Below, one piece after another: positions 8,567-16,681 of a stretch of 31,196 bases of DNA. The position numbers and the translations under genes were made by a program. The stretch comes from an uncultured Clostridia bacterium. GTDB lineage: Bacteria; Bacillota; Clostridia; TANB77; CAG-508. How positions within the stretch are numbered: position 1 is the first letter of the stretch; each line of letters starts with the position of its first letter. The stretch is taken from positions 1 through 31,196 of the forward strand of contig CAKPAB010000011.1 in NCBI GenBank assembly GCA_934132805.1, in the 5' to 3' direction. The notes beneath the pieces were generated by a model. That model did no database searches, was not told where the DNA came from, and saw nothing but the letters and a program-made list of their open reading frames with translations.

Positions 8567-9064
8567 TTATTTTGTTCCCTTATCTGGAAGATATCCTGTA
8601 TTTGTAGTTGTGTTTGTTGTACTACTATTTGAATTTGTTGTTCCTGTAGTTGAATTATTTGAATTTTCTGAACTGTTTGAACTACTTGAGCTATTTCCTG
8701 TTGTAGTATTTCCAGTTGTTTCACCAGAGCTTTGTGTTACTGATGAAAATGGGTTTTTCTTCCCTGGAACATATTCTTGTATTTTTTTGTAATTACTCAA
8801 ATCTGTTGAATCAATTTGATATGTTACAACTACTTCTGATGTGTCAACATTTTCGTCTGTTTGTAATTCTGTTTTTACATTTTCAGGAGTAGTATATGCT
8901 ACTGTTTCTGGTATTATTTTATTTGTAGGTATGTATTGATAAAGTGCTACACCTAATATTAAAATTATTGCTAATGTCAATAATAATATTATTATAATTT
9001 CCCTTACAACTGTAATCGCAGCATTGTTTTTTGTTTTTTTAGTTTTAATTTTTTCCTTTGCCAC
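8567..9064 (-). CDS. PilP-position membrane protein with Ser/Thr/Asn-rich tail
   Basis: 165 aa with a GTG start (GGGAG 8 nt upstream). A basic N-terminus is followed by one membrane helix (about 20-43), an extracytoplasmic segment, the motif YVPGKKNPFSS, and a low-complexity tail of Ser, Thr, Asn and Gly from about residue 112 to 157. The KKNPF motif resembles the Y-x-x-x-G-R-x-x-P-F segment of PilP/GspC proteins, and the gene follows pilO where pilP is found in other bacteria. There is no lipobox and no PilQ secretin, as expected for a single-membrane cell. I infer an alignment-complex partner of PilO; the family assignment is tentative. Confidence 0.55.
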   Translation of the reverse strand: MAKEKIKTKKTKNNAAITVVREIIIILLLTLAIILILGVALYQYIPTNKIIPETVAYTTPENVKTELQTDENVDTSEVVVTYQIDSTDLSNYKKIQEYVPGKKNPFSSVTQSSGETTGNTTTGNSSSSSNSSENSNNSTTGTTNSNSSTTNTTTNTGYLPDKGTK

Positions 9065-9084
9065 TTTTTCTACTCCCTTCTTAC

Positions 9085-9840
9085 TTATTCGTTTGTATTA
9101 TTTGCACTTTTTGCTTCATTTGATGCACTATTTGTACTAGAATTTGTATTTCCATCATTTGTATTATTTGAAGATGTACTATTTGTAGAATTTGATGTTC
9201 CTGTTGTATCAACTTGTGTTGTTCCTGATGTTGATGGAGATGTTGTTGAAGAAGATACTCCTTTTATAATTATGTTTTTACATACAAATGTTGCTTCTAC
9301 TTCATTTCCATCTGTATTTTTAGCTAACATTGAAAAGTCTTCTATTTTAAATCCTAACTTAGAATCATCTTCTATTGCTGTGATAAATTCCTCTATTCCT
9401 GTATAAGTTCCTGTTGCTGTGAAATTCAAGTCATATGTATCTGCTTCGCCTGATGAACTTCTTGTAACTTCCATTTTTATTGTTACGCCTTCACTTTTTG
9501 CATGATTTTCTATTCTTACAAAAAGGAACTCTATTGTGTTATAAGTTTTATTTGCTGCTTGTATTTCACTTTCTGTGCTTACATTTACTAAATCTTCATA
9601 ATTAGTTTTTTCTGTTTGTAACTTTTTTAAAGCTGTATTTAATTCATCAACTTTTTGTTGATAATCTGTACTTGCCAATTTTGTTGCATTTTTTACTGTT
9701 GTATCTAAATCTTCATTTTTTTCTTTTAGTTGTGCTATACTTGGTACTTGTAATTTTCCAATATTTATACCCTTAATCATTGTAAAGCCTACTAAAACAA
9801 CTACTAGTATCAAAATAATTGCTGTTAAAACTTTTCTCAT
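9085..9840 (-). CDS. pilO: Type IV pilus assembly protein PilO-like
   Basis: 251 aa: a membrane helix at 5-23, a coiled coil (about 38-85, starting AQLKEKNEDLDTTV), then a ferredoxin-like domain (about 95-195; TYNTIEFLFVRIENHAKSEGV, TGTYTGIEEFITAIEDD), and a 50-residue tail almost wholly Ser, Thr, Asn and Gly. The layout and place after pilMN mark it as PilO, which pairs with the PilN part of PilMN in the membrane to link the cytoplasmic motor to the outside. Its ATG overlaps the pilMN stop (ATGA), so translation is coupled. The tail is not part of the PilO family and may be glycosylated or interact with the cell wall. Confidence 0.8.
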   Translation of the reverse strand: MRKVLTAIILILVVVLVGFTMIKGINIGKLQVPSIAQLKEKNEDLDTTVKNATKLASTDYQQKVDELNTALKKLQTEKTNYEDLVNVSTESEIQAANKTYNTIEFLFVRIENHAKSEGVTIKMEVTRSSSGEADTYDLNFTATGTYTGIEEFITAIEDDSKLGFKIEDFSMLAKNTDGNEVEATFVCKNIIIKGVSSSTTSPSTSGTTQVDTTGTSNSTNSTSSNNTNDGNTNSSTNSASNEAKSANNTNE

Positions 9841-11456
9841 GGTAAATCACCTTCTATCTTTACAGTTACTAAATTGTTTTGTTTTTGTCCTGAAGAAGAT
9901 ACAACATTTGTTAAAATCCCATTTGTTTTTATACTAGCAGTTAAATATCCTAATTGTGCATAACTAGAAGATTGTGCATTTATAACAATATGTTTTGATG
10001 ATTCATTTTTTATAGATGTTACTTGTACTTCTGATGGCATAACATACATTAATCTATTTAACAAGTTTGGTATAGCTTTTTGACTTCTATTGTTTTCATC
10101 TGTTTGTTTATTGCTTTCTGTTAATTCACTAATTTTTGTCGTATATTCATTTGTTTTACTTTGAACTTTCTGAGTATCATTATTTACTAAAGCTATTTGT
10201 GCATTAGTAGATTTTATTGACTCTTCTGCTTCTTGTTTTTTCTCATCTATTTGTTTATTTATTAATGTTGAAAATCCTCCATAAGTAACTAGTAATATTG
10301 CTAGTCCTACTACCCCTCTAAGCATATTTTTTTCAAGGCTTTCTAATGGTTTATCAAAATCCATTGATATCACTTTAGGTGGATTTTTTCTTCCTACTTG
10401 AGACTTTTTACTTCCAACTTCTATTTTAAATATTTCTGATAATTGGTCCATTATAGATACTTTTTTAAAGTTAATTCCAGTAACTCCAACCCCTAGTCCA
10501 CTTAGAGCTAGTGATAAAGCAGAGTTTACTTCGACATAATCTTTAATGTTAATATCTGGTGTTATTTTCACAAAATTTGGTTTCAAGATTTCACATCTTA
10601 CGCCTTCTAAATATTCTTCAAAATACAAATCAACATTATTAATTAATGCCCCTGTTCCTGTTATATAAACCTTATTAATTTTATCAAGGCTTTCATTTAT
10701 TATTTTTCTAACACTTCCCACTATATTATACAATGTTGGCATTATATCTTCTAAATAGCTTGTATCATTATCTGTTAAGTCTTTTCCCTCTGAAGTATAT
10801 ATTGTTGTTTCTTTACATATTTCATATGATTTTTGATATGAATTTTCTTTTAAATTAATTTTTTCTAATATTTCTTTACTTCCTATTTCCAATTTTGTTA
10901 TATTATACACATTTTGGTCAATTATTGTTGTTACTGTTGTGTCACCTTCTATATTTACTATCAAACAATTTTCTTTTTCCTCAAATGCTGATATGTTTGG
11001 TATGGTCATTGATAATGGTACAATACTTTGCAATTTGTATCCTGAAAAATTTTGAATTGCTTTATTAAGTTCTATTTTGTTCTCGCTAATATGAATTACT
11101 TTTAGTTTGTCCTTATCTTGTGTATTTGGAGTAATTGCATATCTTGTTTCAAAAACATTTGGGTTATAATTTTTTTCTGTGCAGTATGATTCAAATTCCG
11201 TTTTTATTGCTCTTGGTAAATCTTTTTTATTCAATAATGCAAACACTTGAAAATAGTTATACATTTCTTCTGATAGATTTATACTTATTGTTGTTTTATA
11301 ACTAAATGTTTCTTCTATTATTTGTTTTATTGTTTGTTCTAGATTTTCATAAATCTTCATGCCATATGAATCTACTTTTACCTGATCATGTTCTTTAGAA
11401 ACTTTTGCATATTTAATTATATTTTCTTCTATATACAATCCTAAACAAGTTGACAT
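9837..11456 (-). CDS. pilMN: PilM-PilN fusion protein (PilMN)
   Basis: 539 aa. Residues 1 to about 330 form an actin-like PilM domain (LGLYIEENIIKYAKVS; the phosphate-like segment CLIVNIEGDTTVTTI; the late YITGTGALINNVD loop). After a linker comes a PilN part: a membrane helix at about 378-396 (VGLAILLVTYGG), a long coiled coil (400-465) and a ferredoxin-like domain with MYVMPSEVQVTSIKNESS. In Gram-negative bacteria PilM and PilN are separate and meet through the PilN N-terminal peptide; such fusions are known in clostridia. First gene of the operon, with AAGGAG 5 nt before the ATG and a SigA promoter about 80 nt upstream. Confidence 0.85.
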   Translation of the reverse strand: MSTCLGLYIEENIIKYAKVSKEHDQVKVDSYGMKIYENLEQTIKQIIEETFSYKTTISINLSEEMYNYFQVFALLNKKDLPRAIKTEFESYCTEKNYNPNVFETRYAITPNTQDKDKLKVIHISENKIELNKAIQNFSGYKLQSIVPLSMTIPNISAFEEKENCLIVNIEGDTTVTTIIDQNVYNITKLEIGSKEILEKINLKENSYQKSYEICKETTIYTSEGKDLTDNDTSYLEDIMPTLYNIVGSVRKIINESLDKINKVYITGTGALINNVDLYFEEYLEGVRCEILKPNFVKITPDINIKDYVEVNSALSLALSGLGVGVTGINFKKVSIMDQLSEIFKIEVGSKKSQVGRKNPPKVISMDFDKPLESLEKNMLRGVVGLAILLVTYGGFSTLINKQIDEKKQEAEESIKSTNAQIALVNNDTQKVQSKTNEYTTKISELTESNKQTDENNRSQKAIPNLLNRLMYVMPSEVQVTSIKNESSKHIVINAQSSSYAQLGYLTASIKTNGILTNVVSSSGQKQNNLVTVKIEGDLP

Positions 11457-11535
11457 TTCTACTCCTTCTTATTTTCTATTTTTAAGTAAAATCACATTTC
11501 ATTTATCTACAAAATATGATATTTAATTCTCTTTT

Positions 11536-11563
11536 ATTTTACCTTTTTTAGAGCAAAAGTCAA
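11536..11563 (-). promoter_or_regulatory. SigA-type promoter of the pilus operon
   Basis: Minus strand: -35 TTGACT (11558-11563), 16-base spacer, -10 TAAAAT (11536-11541). It leaves a 5' leader of roughly 70 nt before pilMN. Confidence 0.7.
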
Positions 11564-11589
11564 TAGGTTTTCTTAATTTATAATATAAA

Positions 11590-11622
11590 TGTAATGTTTC
11601 TGTAATATTTCTGTAATATTCA
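11590..11622. repeat. Three tandem 11-bp repeats upstream of the pilus promoter
   Basis: On the + strand TGTAATGTTTC, TGTAATATTTC and TGTAATATTCA follow one another with no gap. They fill the space right after the rsmB stop, 27-59 bp upstream of the -35 box. The 11-bp period is about one helical turn, so the copies face the same side of DNA. Confidence 0.6.
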
Positions 11623-12930
11623 TTAGTTTTTAATTATTTTCTTATTTATTTTACACATAAAAAAGCCATCTTTTTCCTCATCTGGAAGTATATTTATTAT
11701 GCTATTTTCATCTATTTTAAAGTCTTTATTATTTTGCAAAAATTCATATATAACATCTTCATTTTCCTTCTTAAAAATACTACATGTTGAATAAACAATT
11801 GTGCCACCATTTTTTAAATATTTTGAACAATTATTTAATATCTCTTTTTGTATTTTAGTTATAGCTTCAACATCTTCAGGTTTTCTTTGCCATTTTATAT
11901 CTGGTTTTCTTTTTATAACTCCTATTCCCAAACATGGTACATCTAATAAAATCTTATCAAATTTTTCATTTAATTTTTCATCATATTTACTTGCATCATT
12001 TATCTTTGTTTGTATAATATTTATACCCAATCTTTTTGCATTTTGTTCAATTAGTTTTGTTCTATGTTCATAAATATCCCATGCTTCTACTTTGCCAGTA
12101 TTCTCCATTATTTCAGCAATATATGTCGTTTTTCCTCCTGGCGCAGCACATGCATCTAGTACACATTCGCCTGGTTTTGGGTCCAATAGTTTTGCTGTTT
12201 GTCCAGCTGAAATATCTTGAATTGTAAACAAACCTTCAGAAAATTCTTTCAAATTCTCAACATTTTTTAATTTACGAAAAATCAAAAAATCTTCATAATT
12301 AGTTTCAATACATTCTATATTCTTTTCTTGTAACTTCTTTTTAAGTTCATCTTTTGTAGTTTTTATTTTGTTAATTCTTATTGTCATTTTAGGTCTAATA
12401 TTTGAATTTTTGCATATTTCTGTAACTTTTTCCATATCATTATTTTTTGCTAATTCTTCTACTATCCATTCTGGCATTGATGTTGTTTTTGATATTCTTT
12501 CTATATCGTCTTGAATTTTAAAAAGTTCTTCATAATCAGTTTTACTAATTCTTCTTAGAATTGCATTTGTAAAATTTGAACTTGAAACATGTCCATATCT
12601 TTTTGCTAAATTGACACTTTCGTTTACAGCTGCTGATTTTGGGATTTTGTCTAAAAAAATCATTTGATATGCTCCCATTCTTAAAATATTTATTATCCAA
12701 GGTGAAATTTTTTTTAGTTTTATTTTTGAATATTTTTTTATTATTTCATCTAGTGTTAGTTTCCATGTTGTTACACCATAAACTATTTCTGATATTAGTC
12801 CAATGTCTTTTTCTGTTAATTTTTTTCTGTTTTGTTTTATTTCTTCGTTTAATTCTATATTTGAATATGCTTGTTCTTTGTCTATTTTATATAATATTTT
12901 TAAAGCTATTTCTCTTGTTTTATCTATCAT
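11623..12930 (-). CDS. rsmB: 16S rRNA (cytosine-967-C5)-methyltransferase RsmB
   Basis: 435-aa SAM-dependent methyltransferase that modifies C967 of 16S rRNA. The N-terminal NusB-like RNA-binding domain (about 1-130; AVNESVNLAKRYG) is followed by a linker and the Rossmann methyltransferase domain with DACAAPGGKTT (SAM binding), the first catalytic motif LLDVPCLGIGV, in which Pro-Cys is followed by the substrate-side loop, and the nucleophile motif YSTCSIFKKEN. Ribosome site AAAGGA before the ATG. It stands alone and ends 33 bp before the pilus promoter region, with a divergent spoVAC on its other side. Confidence 0.95.
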   Translation of the reverse strand: MIDKTREIALKILYKIDKEQAYSNIELNEEIKQNRKKLTEKDIGLISEIVYGVTTWKLTLDEIIKKYSKIKLKKISPWIINILRMGAYQMIFLDKIPKSAAVNESVNLAKRYGHVSSSNFTNAILRRISKTDYEELFKIQDDIERISKTTSMPEWIVEELAKNNDMEKVTEICKNSNIRPKMTIRINKIKTTKDELKKKLQEKNIECIETNYEDFLIFRKLKNVENLKEFSEGLFTIQDISAGQTAKLLDPKPGECVLDACAAPGGKTTYIAEIMENTGKVEAWDIYEHRTKLIEQNAKRLGINIIQTKINDASKYDEKLNEKFDKILLDVPCLGIGVIKRKPDIKWQRKPEDVEAITKIQKEILNNCSKYLKNGGTIVYSTCSIFKKENEDVIYEFLQNNKDFKIDENSIINILPDEEKDGFFMCKINKKIIKN

Positions 12931-13115
12931 TTTTATTTTCCTTTCTTTTGTTGCAATTCATGGTTTATTTTTTGTAAATTATATAACTTTTTTCAATATT
13001 TTGCTACATTTTTTGAATATTTTTATAAAATTTGCAAATACTTGTATTAGATTTTTAATTTACAATTTATAAATGTTTTTAATAATATATTTAAACAGAA
13101 AGGAAACTTAAAAAT

Positions 13116-13595
13116 ATGATAAACAATAAATCTAACCCAACAGAAACCAAACAAAAATATCAAAACTATGTGGACAAAAAATCCCCAAATTCTCCAATCC
13201 TAAAAAATTGTTTCAATGCATTTTGGGTAGGTGGTCTAATTTGTACAATTGGCCAAATCATAATGAATATATGCAAAGAACGTGGCTTTGACCAAACCTT
13301 ATCCGGAACTATTGTATCGATTATTTTAATTGGAATTTCAGCTTTTTTAACCGGTCTTAATATCTTCAATAAAATTGGAAAATTCGCCGGTGCTGGCTCA
13401 TTAGTTCCAATAACTGGTTTTGCAAACTCTATTGTTTCTCCTGCCATGGAATATAAATCTGAAGGTTATGTTATGGGTGTTGGTGGAAAAATGTTTACTG
13501 TTGCAGGTCCAGTATTAGTCTTTGGTATTTCCACTTCTATAATCGTTGGAATTATATATTTAATTTTCAATACACAAAATATAACACTTGTATAA
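13116..13595 (+). CDS. spoVAC: Stage V sporulation protein SpoVAC
   Basis: 159-aa membrane protein of the SpoVA channel, which moves dipicolinic acid into the forespore and out during germination; SpoVAC itself is described as a mechanosensitive channel. Family features include the N-terminal soluble segment with NYVDKKSPNSP, then FWVGGLICTIGQII, the FAGAGSLVPITGFANS motif shared with SpoVAE, and a closing membrane helix. AAAGGA lies 11 nt upstream of the ATG. First gene of a + strand operon with spoVAD and spoVAE. One would expect a SigG promoter; only a weak match (GAATA at 13015 and CAAATACT at 13035) is visible, so I do not annotate it. Confidence 0.95.
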   Translation: MINNKSNPTETKQKYQNYVDKKSPNSPILKNCFNAFWVGGLICTIGQIIMNICKERGFDQTLSGTIVSIILIGISAFLTGLNIFNKIGKFAGAGSLVPITGFANSIVSPAMEYKSEGYVMGVGGKMFTVAGPVLVFGISTSIIVGIIYLIFNTQNITLV

Positions 13596-13678
13596 CCATA
13601 CCAATTCAATACATTAAAGCCAATTACAATTCATAGAAAAAACATGAAAATAGCCTATATTTAAAAGGAGTTGATTTT

Positions 13679-14680
13679 TTGAAAAAAATAGGAAAACAAA
13701 CCATAAAATTTGACACACCTCCTACTATAGTAGAATGTGCTTCTATTGTTGGTCCAAAAGAATCTCAAGGTCCTCTTGCAAAATATTTTGACCAGACCTT
13801 AGATGATGAATTCTGGGGAGAAAAAACTTGGGAAAAAGCTGAAAGTAAGATAATAAAAGAAACTGTAAATTCTGTAATAAGTAAATCTGGAATCCCATCT
13901 GATAAAATTGATTGTTGTTTTGCAGGTGATTTACTTAACCAATGTATTTCTTCTAGTTTTGGTCTTCGTGAATTAAATATTCCTTTTTTTGGGGTTTTTG
14001 GCGCATGTTCAACATTTGTTGAGTCTATGTCTCTGTCTGCAATATCTGTTGAAGCTTTTGCCGAAAATGCTTTGTGTGCCACATCAAGTCACTTTTGTAG
14101 TGCAGAAAAACAATTTCGTTTTCCACTAGAATTAGGAAACCAACGTCCTCCAACTGCCCAATGGACTGTTACAGGAAGTGGTGCTGCAATAATTTCTAAA
14201 AATGGCTCTGGCCCATTTATAACACATATTACTCCTGGAAAAATTGTTGATATGGGAATAAAAGATGCTAACAATATGGGAGCAGCTATGGCACCTGCAT
14301 TTGTTGACACTCTAATTACACATCTTCAAGATACTGGCAGAAGTCCTAGTTATTATGATGCTATAATTAGTGGTGATTTGGGTCACATTGGAAAAGAAAT
14401 TTCTATTGATATAGCCATGTCTCAAGGCTTTAATATAAAGTCTAATTATAATGACTGTGGGGTTTTGATTTTTGATAAAAATTCACAAGACACACATTCA
14501 GGAGGAAGTGGTTGTGCCTGTTGTGGTACTGTATTTTCTGGATATCTATTTAAGCAATTAAAAGAAAAAAAAATCAAAAAACTTTTATTAATTGCAACTG
14601 GTGCTTTAATGAACTCTACAAGTTCACAGCAAGGTGAATCTATACCAGGAATAGCACATGCAATAAGTATAGAGCTATAA
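13679..14680 (+). CDS. spoVAD: Stage V sporulation protein SpoVAD
   Basis: 333 aa, thiolase/ketoacyl-synthase fold protein of the SpoVA complex that binds dipicolinic acid. Starts at TTG (13679), with AGGAG 8 nt upstream and no better ATG. Characteristic stretches are ECASIVGPKESQGPL, the CSTFVESMSLSA region that corresponds to the thiolase active-site Cys, and SGGSGCACCGTVFSGY near the end. It lies between spoVAC and spoVAE, the usual order. A full-length and undamaged copy. Confidence 0.95.
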   Translation: MKKIGKQTIKFDTPPTIVECASIVGPKESQGPLAKYFDQTLDDEFWGEKTWEKAESKIIKETVNSVISKSGIPSDKIDCCFAGDLLNQCISSSFGLRELNIPFFGVFGACSTFVESMSLSAISVEAFAENALCATSSHFCSAEKQFRFPLELGNQRPPTAQWTVTGSGAAIISKNGSGPFITHITPGKIVDMGIKDANNMGAAMAPAFVDTLITHLQDTGRSPSYYDAIISGDLGHIGKEISIDIAMSQGFNIKSNYNDCGVLIFDKNSQDTHSGGSGCACCGTVFSGYLFKQLKEKKIKKLLLIATGALMNSTSSQQGESIPGIAHAISIEL

Positions 14681-14727
14681 TTTTTAATATTATTATGCAA
14701 CAAATTAATGAATGGATGTGATTAAAT

Positions 14728-15120
14728 ATGAATATAAATTGGGCTAATGTTTTTAGTTTTTTGCCACTTTTAAAATGTTTTGTTGTTGGTGGAATTATAT
14801 GCGTAATAGGTCAAATTTTAATAGATAAAACTAAGCTTACACCAGCCAAAATTTTAGTTATTTTTGTAACTACTGGAGCTATATTGGGTGGCCTAGGAAT
14901 TTATAAATATCTTGTAGATTTTGCCGGTGCTGGTGCTACTGTTCCTCTAACAGGTTTTGGATACAACTTATCTAAAGGAGCTATTGAGGCTGTAAAAGAA
15001 ACTGGCTTAGTTGGTGCTTTTACTGGTGGTGTTAAGGCTGCTGCCGGTGGCATCGCCGCTGCTGTTTTCTTTGGATATTTAGCTTCTTTAATTTCAAAAC
15101 CTAAAATGAAAAAACAATAA
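14728..15120 (+). CDS. spoVAE: Stage V sporulation protein SpoVAE
   Basis: 130-aa membrane protein of the SpoVA dipicolinic acid channel. It resembles SpoVAC: a first helix pair with CFVVGGIICVIGQILIDKT, then FAGAGATVPLTGFGYN, a Gly/Ala-rich stretch (GGVKAAAGGIAAAVFFGYLA) and a short basic tail. Closes the spoVAC-spoVAD-spoVAE operon and is followed by a strong terminator. Length is close to the SpoVAEb type. Confidence 0.93.
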   Translation: MNINWANVFSFLPLLKCFVVGGIICVIGQILIDKTKLTPAKILVIFVTTGAILGGLGIYKYLVDFAGAGATVPLTGFGYNLSKGAIEAVKETGLVGAFTGGVKAAAGGIAAAVFFGYLASLISKPKMKKQ

Positions 15121-15137
15121 AATGTATTTTTTAAAGT

Positions 15138-15178
15138 AAAAACGTCTATACATTAAATATAAATGTATAAACGTTTTT
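15138..15178. terminator. Bidirectional terminator between spoVAE and rplT
   Basis: AAAAACGT (15138-15145) pairs with ACGTTTTT (15171-15178) and TATACATT (15147-15154) with AATGTATA (15162-15169), with one mismatched pair between and a 7-base loop. A/T tracts flank both sides, so it can end transcripts from both convergent operons. Confidence 0.8.
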
Positions 15179-15239
15179 ATATGTTTTATGACATTTTGCA
15201 TTTTATTTTTAATATTATGCAAAAGTTCTAAATTTTTAA

Positions 15240-15590
15240 TTATGCTTTTTTAGCTATTTCTGCTATTTCTGTAAAAGCTTTTGGATCATTTACAGCAATT
15301 TCTGCTAACATTTTTCTATTAATTGTAACATTAGCTTTTTTAAGTCCTGCAACTAATTTGCTATATGTTATTCCATTCATTCTTGCAGCAGCATTTATTC
15401 TTGTTATCCATAATTTTCTGAAATTACTCTTTTTATCTTTTCTTCCTACATATGCATATGATAAAGATTTCATAACTGCTTGGTTTGCATTTCTAAATCT
15501 ATAATGTTTTGCTCCATAATATCCTTTTGCTTGTTTTAATATTTTTTTATGTCTTGCTCTAGTTGTTCTAGCTGTTTTAACTCTTGCCAT
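15240..15590 (-). CDS. rplT: 50S ribosomal protein L20
   Basis: 116-aa basic protein that binds 23S rRNA early in 50S assembly. The N-terminal MARVKTARTTRARHKK, GYYGAKHYRFRNANQAVMKS and WITRINAAARMNGI segments are diagnostic. In Firmicutes L20 also represses its own operon by binding the leader RNA, and a matching leader precedes infC here. Last gene of infC-rpmI-rplT; 26 nt after rpmI, with GAGGAAA before its ATG. Confidence 0.98.
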   Translation of the reverse strand: MARVKTARTTRARHKKILKQAKGYYGAKHYRFRNANQAVMKSLSYAYVGRKDKKSNFRKLWITRINAAARMNGITYSKLVAGLKKANVTINRKMLAEIAVNDPKAFTEIAEIAKKA

Positions 15591-15616
15591 TTTTATTTCC
15601 TCACTTTCTCTATATT

Positions 15617-15820
15617 CTATCCACCGTATGGTAATAATTTTTTAATTGTATTTTCACATGTTTTGCTTGCATAAGCATTTTGAATTTTTCCTGATTTTTT
15701 TTGTCTTTTTGTCTTATTTGCTAATAAATGTCTTCTGTTTGATTTTGTTCTTTTAACTTTTCCTGTTGCTGTTAATGAATATCTTTTTTTTGCAGCTTTG
15801 TTTGTTTTTAACTTTGCCAT
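15617..15820 (-). CDS. rpmI: 50S ribosomal protein L35
   Basis: 67-aa basic ribosomal protein: MAKLKTNKAAKKRYS, TGKVKRTKSNRRHL and the C-terminal KKLLPYGG are typical. Ribosome site GGGAGG before the ATG. Middle gene of the infC operon. Confidence 0.98.
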   Translation of the reverse strand: MAKLKTNKAAKKRYSLTATGKVKRTKSNRRHLLANKTKRQKKSGKIQNAYASKTCENTIKKLLPYGG

Positions 15821-15874
15821 GATTTTCCTCCCTTATAATTTGGTATATTTTATTTTTTATATTAAAGCGTTGTT

Positions 15875-16384
15875 TTACGCTTTTTTAGCTAAAATTGTAA
15901 ACATATTTCTTCCTTCTAATTTAGGTTGTTTTTCTACAATTGATACGTCTTCTAATTTTTCTATGAAGTCTTTTAAAACTTTTTCACCAGCTTTTGAATT
16001 ATTAACTTCTCTTCCCCTAAATCTTACTGTTATTTTAACTTTGTTTCCATCTGTTAAAAATTTTTTAGCATTTTTTGCTTTAAATTCAAAATCGTGTTCT
16101 TCTATGTTAGGAGTGACTCTTATTTCTTTTAATTCTAAACTTTTTTGTTTCTTTTTAGCTTCTTTCTCTTTTTTTGCTTGTTCAAATTTATACTTTCCAT
16201 AGTTCATTATTTTGCAAACTACTGGTTTTGAATTTGGTGCAACTAATACTAGGTCTAAATTTTGTTCTCCTGCTTTGTCTAATGCCTCTCTTGTTGATAC
16301 TATCCCTAATTTTTCACCATTTACTCCTATTAATTGAACTTCTTTTTCTCTTATTTGACCATTAATTGGTAATTCTTGTTTTAT
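15875..16384 (-). CDS. infC: Translation initiation factor IF-3, with ATA start codon
   Basis: 169-aa factor that binds the 30S subunit and checks initiator tRNA and start codon. The frame runs well upstream of the first ATG (16207) and encodes the whole IF-3 N-domain: ELPINGQIREKEVQLIG, GEKLGIVSTREALDKAG, LVLVAPNSKPVVCKIMNYG, then the C-domain with KEIRVTPNIEEHD and VKITVRFRGRE. No ATG, GTG or TTG exists at the needed place. A perfect GGAGGT (16393-16398) stands 8 nt before ATA at 16382-16384, followed by AAA CAA GAA. I take this ATA as the start. In E. coli infC begins with AUU, which lets IF-3 repress itself; an AUA start would work the same way. Confidence 0.93.
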   Translation of the reverse strand: MKQELPINGQIREKEVQLIGVNGEKLGIVSTREALDKAGEQNLDLVLVAPNSKPVVCKIMNYGKYKFEQAKKEKEAKKKQKSLELKEIRVTPNIEEHDFEFKAKNAKKFLTDGNKVKITVRFRGREVNNSKAGEKVLKDFIEKLEDVSIVEKQPKLEGRNMFTILAKKA

Positions 16385-16405
16385 GTTAAAACACCTCCAT
16401 AAAAA

Positions 16406-16430
16406 AATTGACTTTTGTTACAAGTCAATT
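16406..16430 (-). terminator. Leader terminator (attenuator) just before infC
   Basis: Minus strand: AATTGACTT, 7-base loop, AAGTCAATT, then TTTTTTT. It ends 8 nt before the infC ribosome site, so it can only act as an attenuator of the infC-rpmI-rplT operon. Confidence 0.85.
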
Positions 16431-16530
16431 AAAGCAAAATAAATTTAAAGGTTTCCCTTTATATTTTATACTATTTCTAACCTTTTGTTTCTTAACTAAG
16501 GTGAGAAGTTTTTGCTTCTTCTTGTAACTA
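16431..16530 (-). ncRNA. infC leader RNA, L20-leader-like
   Basis: From the predicted start near 16530 the leader begins with GTTACAAG (16521-16528), the exact complement of CTTGTAAC inside the attenuator (16417-16424). Pairing of the two would undo the terminator stem, giving an antiterminator. Between them lie a hairpin AGAAG/CTTCT (16504-16519) and a 6-bp hairpin with a GAAA tetraloop on the RNA strand (16446-16461). The position and operon match the Firmicutes L20 leader, in which free L20 favours termination. Assignment rests on context and pairing; no covariance model was run. Confidence 0.75.
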
Positions 16531-16536
16531 TCGACT

Positions 16537-16566
16537 ATTATATCACTATAATACTTATTCTGTCAA
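16537..16566 (-). promoter_or_regulatory. SigA promoter of infC-rpmI-rplT
   Basis: Minus strand consensus TTGACA (16561-16566), 18-base spacer, TATAAT (16537-16542). Both boxes are perfect. Confidence 0.88.
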
Positions 16567-16592
16567 TAGTTTTTTTCATTTTTTTAAAATAC

Positions 16593-16668
16593 TGGGGCTT
16601 ACAACGGGATTTGAACCCGTGACCTCTGCTTTACCAAAGCAGTACTCTACCACCTGAGCTATGCAAGC
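16593..16668 (-). tRNA. tRNA-Thr (anticodon GGT)
   Basis: 76 nt including an encoded CCA. Acceptor stem GCTTGCA/TGTAAGC (one G-U), D-arm with AGCTCAGGTGGTAGAG, anticodon stem CTGCT/AGCAG with loop TTGGTAA (anticodon at 16633-16635), T-arm ACGGG-TTCAAAT-CCCGT. The discriminator base reads C, whereas A is usual for bacterial tRNA-Thr. It lies between sigH and infC. Confidence 0.95.
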
Positions 16669-16681
16669 ATAATTTAAGTTA

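Noticed and set aside
12950..13115. SigG promoter for spoVAC
   Set aside because: Expected from function, but the best match (GAATA, 15 bases, CAAATACT) is too weak to annotate.
15798..16202. + strand frame opposite infC
   Set aside because: Antisense shadow of infC and its downstream gap; no ribosome site.
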